This document shows, one piece after another, positions 13,151 to 14,824 of a stretch of DNA of 14,824 nt. The translations under genes and the position numbers were made by a program. This stretch comes from CAZMVU01 sp964569295. GTDB taxonomy: Bacteria; Hydrogenedentota; Hydrogenedentia; Hydrogenedentales; JAGMZX01. The stretch is taken from contig CAZMVU010000118.1 of the NCBI GenBank assembly GCA_964569295.1, positions 1 to 14,824 of the forward strand. The letters run 5' to 3'. Each line of letters starts with the position of its first letter. Positions within the stretch are counted from its first letter, which is position 1. Under the pieces are notes generated by a model. The model ran no database searches. It was not told the origin of the DNA and was given only the letters and a program-made list of their open reading frames with translations.

Positions 13151-14605
13151 GTGACCCAACACTCCGACATCACCATTGCCTGGTTCCGGCAGGACCTGCG
13201 CCTTGCGGACAATCCGGCCCTCAACGCGGCGGCCGTGCGTGGGACCGTAGTGCCGGTGTACATCTGGGCTCCGGAGGAAGAAGCCCCATGGTCCCCCGGC
13301 GCCGCCAGCCGCTGGTGGCTTCACCACAGCCTCGACAGCCTCCGCCGTGAATTCGAGGCAAAGGGCCTGCGCCTCGTCATCCGGCAAGGCCCGAGCCTCG
13401 ACACGTTGCGCGCCTTGGCCAAGGAGACCGGCGCATCGGCCGTGTTCTGGAACCGGCGCTACGAGCCGGCCGTCATCAAGCGCGACAAGGACATCAGGGC
13501 AAAGCTGCAAAAAGACGGCCTTGAAACCGCCAGTTTCAACGGCGCACTGCTCCTCGAACCGCATAGAATCGCCACGAAAGAAGGCAACCCGTACCAGGTA
13601 TTCACGCCGTTCTACAAGGCCGCCCTCGCCGGCAAGGAACCGGAGACGCCGCTGGGCGTCCCCAAAAACCTCCGTGGTCCCGAGGCATGGCCGAAGTCCG
13701 TGGCGCTCGATAACCTCGAGCTGCTGCCCCAGATCGACTGGGCCGGCGGCCTGCGCGAAACGTGGAGTCCCGGCACGGCCGGTGCACAGGCGGAGTTGGA
13801 CCGCTTTCTCGAAAACGCCCTCGCGGACTACCCCACCCTGCGCGATCGGCCGGCGGTCATCGGCACCTCGCGTATGTCGCCCTACCTGCACCACGGCGAG
13901 CTGAGTCCGCGCCAGGTTCTTCAGGCGGTCGAGGAGTTCAGTGCCGCCGAACCATCCGCCGGCAAGGGCGCGGAAACGTACATCCGTCAGTTGTACTGGC
14001 GCGAGTTCGGCCACCACCTGCTCTACCATTTCCCGCACACCCCGGACCAGGCATTGCGCGAGAAATTCCGCGATTTCCCGTGGGCGAAGGACAAGGCCGC
14101 GCTGAAGGCCTGGCAACAGGGCCACACCGGCTATCCGCTAATCGACGCGGGCATGCGCGAGCTGTGGCACACCGGCTGGATGCACAACCGCGTGCGCATG
14201 AACGTGGCGTCGTTCCTGGTAAAACACCTGCTGTTGCCGTGGCAGGAAGGCGCGCGGTGGTTCTGGGACACGCTGGTCGATGCCGATCTCGCGAACAACA
14301 CGCTGGGCTGGCAGTGGGCCGCCGGATGCGGCGCGGATGCGGCGCCGTACTTCCGTATCTTCAACCCGATACTTCAGAGCAAGAAGTTCGACCCCGGCGG
14401 CAACTACCTGCGGCAGTACGTCACGGAGATCAGCGGGTTCTCCGGCAGCCACATCCACGCGCCATGGGAAGCGCCCCAGCAAGCCTTCGCCGGCGCGGGC
14501 ATTACGCCCGGCAAAGACTACCCGGAACCCATCGTCGGCCACAAGACCGCGCGGGAGCGCGCCCTGGCAGCATTTGAACAGGTCAAGGGGCAGCAGGGGC
14601 ACTGA
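13151..14605 (+). CDS. phr: Class I cyclobutane pyrimidine dimer photolyase
   Basis: A 484-residue light-driven DNA-repair flavoprotein that splits pyrimidine dimers. The N-terminal Rossmann-like antenna domain begins ITIAWFRQDLRLADNPAL. The C-terminal FAD domain shows GTSRMSPYLHHGELSPRQV, YWREFGHHLLYHFP, TGYPLIDAGMRELWHTGWMHNR, the flavin-contacting VDADLANNTLGWQW with the Asn of class I enzymes, and FNPILQSKKFD. Tryptophans for electron transfer are present. I prefer the GTG at 13151 because the domain starts there; an ATG at 13046 would add 35 residues unlike any photolyase. No ribosome binding site precedes the GTG, and a weak -10-like TACACT (13138-13143) lies 7 bp before it, so a leaderless start is possible. 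It is divergent from the ABC exporter. Confidence 0.95.
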   Translation: MTQHSDITIAWFRQDLRLADNPALNAAAVRGTVVPVYIWAPEEEAPWSPGAASRWWLHHSLDSLRREFEAKGLRLVIRQGPSLDTLRALAKETGASAVFWNRRYEPAVIKRDKDIRAKLQKDGLETASFNGALLLEPHRIATKEGNPYQVFTPFYKAALAGKEPETPLGVPKNLRGPEAWPKSVALDNLELLPQIDWAGGLRETWSPGTAGAQAELDRFLENALADYPTLRDRPAVIGTSRMSPYLHHGELSPRQVLQAVEEFSAAEPSAGKGAETYIRQLYWREFGHHLLYHFPHTPDQALREKFRDFPWAKDKAALKAWQQGHTGYPLIDAGMRELWHTGWMHNRVRMNVASFLVKHLLLPWQEGARWFWDTLVDADLANNTLGWQWAAGCGADAAPYFRIFNPILQSKKFDPGGNYLRQYVTEISGFSGSHIHAPWEAPQQAFAGAGITPGKDYPEPIVGHKTARERALAAFEQVKGQQGH

Positions 14606-14623
14606 TATCCAAGTATTTCCAAC

Positions 14624-14638
14624 GCGGGCGTTGCCCGC
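14624..14638. repeat. Short hairpin after photolyase
   Basis: GCGGGC-GTT-GCCCGC, a perfect 6-bp stem with a 3-base loop, 19 bp beyond the photolyase stop. No T-run follows, so termination is uncertain; the form matches the other hairpins in this tail. Confidence 0.5.
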
Positions 14639-14703
14639 AACCCAAGGATCGAAAGGCGTGTTCCCCGGTTGTTGGCTCGCGGTTCGGAGAGACTTGGGAT
14701 TAG

Positions 14704-14766
14704 GCCCCGGGGCTTGTCTCCGGAGCGCCGAAGGCGCGGTTCCATACCAGCCCGGGCCAACGGCCC
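14704..14766. repeat. Hairpin-rich interspersed repeat at the window end
   Basis: Three perfect short palindromes occur in 63 bp: GCCCCGGGGC (14704-14713), GCGCC-GAA-GGCGC (14725-14737) and GGGCC-AAC-GGCCC (14754-14766). Sequences with this GCGCCGAAGGCGC...CCCGGGC make-up are familiar as dispersed repeats in Planctomycetota-like genomes. Nothing in 14606-14824 looks like a gene. Confidence 0.55.
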
Positions 14767-14824
14767 ATAGCGTTAACTTAAGGATGCAGCTCTGACAGTA
14801 CCGCCTTGCATCATCACTTGAGCA

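Overview
The window is a GC-rich bacterial segment, probably a metagenome-assembled scaffold because it contains a run of exactly 100 N at 2001-2100. A Tat-exported formylglycine-type sulfatase, a Gfo/Idh/MocA oxidoreductase with a sugar-isomerase-like TIM barrel, and many short hairpin-rich interspersed repeats fit a Planctomycetota/Lentisphaerota/Hydrogenedentota-type heterotroph. That placement is an inference from gene content; there is no marker gene here that settles it.

Layout. (1) 1-3100, accessory island, all genes on the minus strand. Read in the direction of transcription it is R3-mntA2-hepT2, R2-mntA1-hepT1, R1-decayed mntA/hepT, then a GxxExxY-family gene bracketed by two hairpins built of 9-bp repeats. 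R is an 87-bp repeat that sits directly in front of each of the three MNT/HEPN toxin-antitoxin modules, although the third module belongs to a clearly different subfamily. The two intact antitoxin genes share an almost identical 5' third (about 173 bp including the ribosome binding site) with sharp borders, and then diverge, as do their toxins. The scaffold gap falls exactly inside an R copy and has the same 37 bases on both sides. (2) 3098-7201, catabolic block on the minus strand: oxidoreductase, isomerase-like protein and, after a 455-bp spacer carrying a candidate terminator and a 161-bp inverted-repeat element, a sulfatase. A near-consensus sigma70-type promoter (7248-7276) precedes the block. 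(3) 7316-9005: an unknown multi-pass membrane protein (minus) diverging from a short alkyltransferase-like (ATL) DNA-repair protein (plus). (4) 9125-12973, minus strand: ruvB, ruvA and an MsbA-type ABC exporter. The end of ruvA has been duplicated into the ruvA-ruvB gap. (5) 13151-14605, plus strand: class I photolyase, followed by hairpin-rich repeat sequence up to the window end.

How it works together. RuvAB, the ATL protein and photolyase give a DNA-repair neighbourhood, although they are not one operon. The oxidoreductase and isomerase are likely co-transcribed and act on a sugar or polyol; the sulfatase may release that sugar from a sulfated glycan. The most unusual part is the toxin-antitoxin array: repeated 5' element, mosaic antitoxin genes, a decayed member in which a 2-bp insertion appears to have fused antitoxin and toxin frames, and a hairpin-bounded GxxExxY cassette abutting the truncated toxin.
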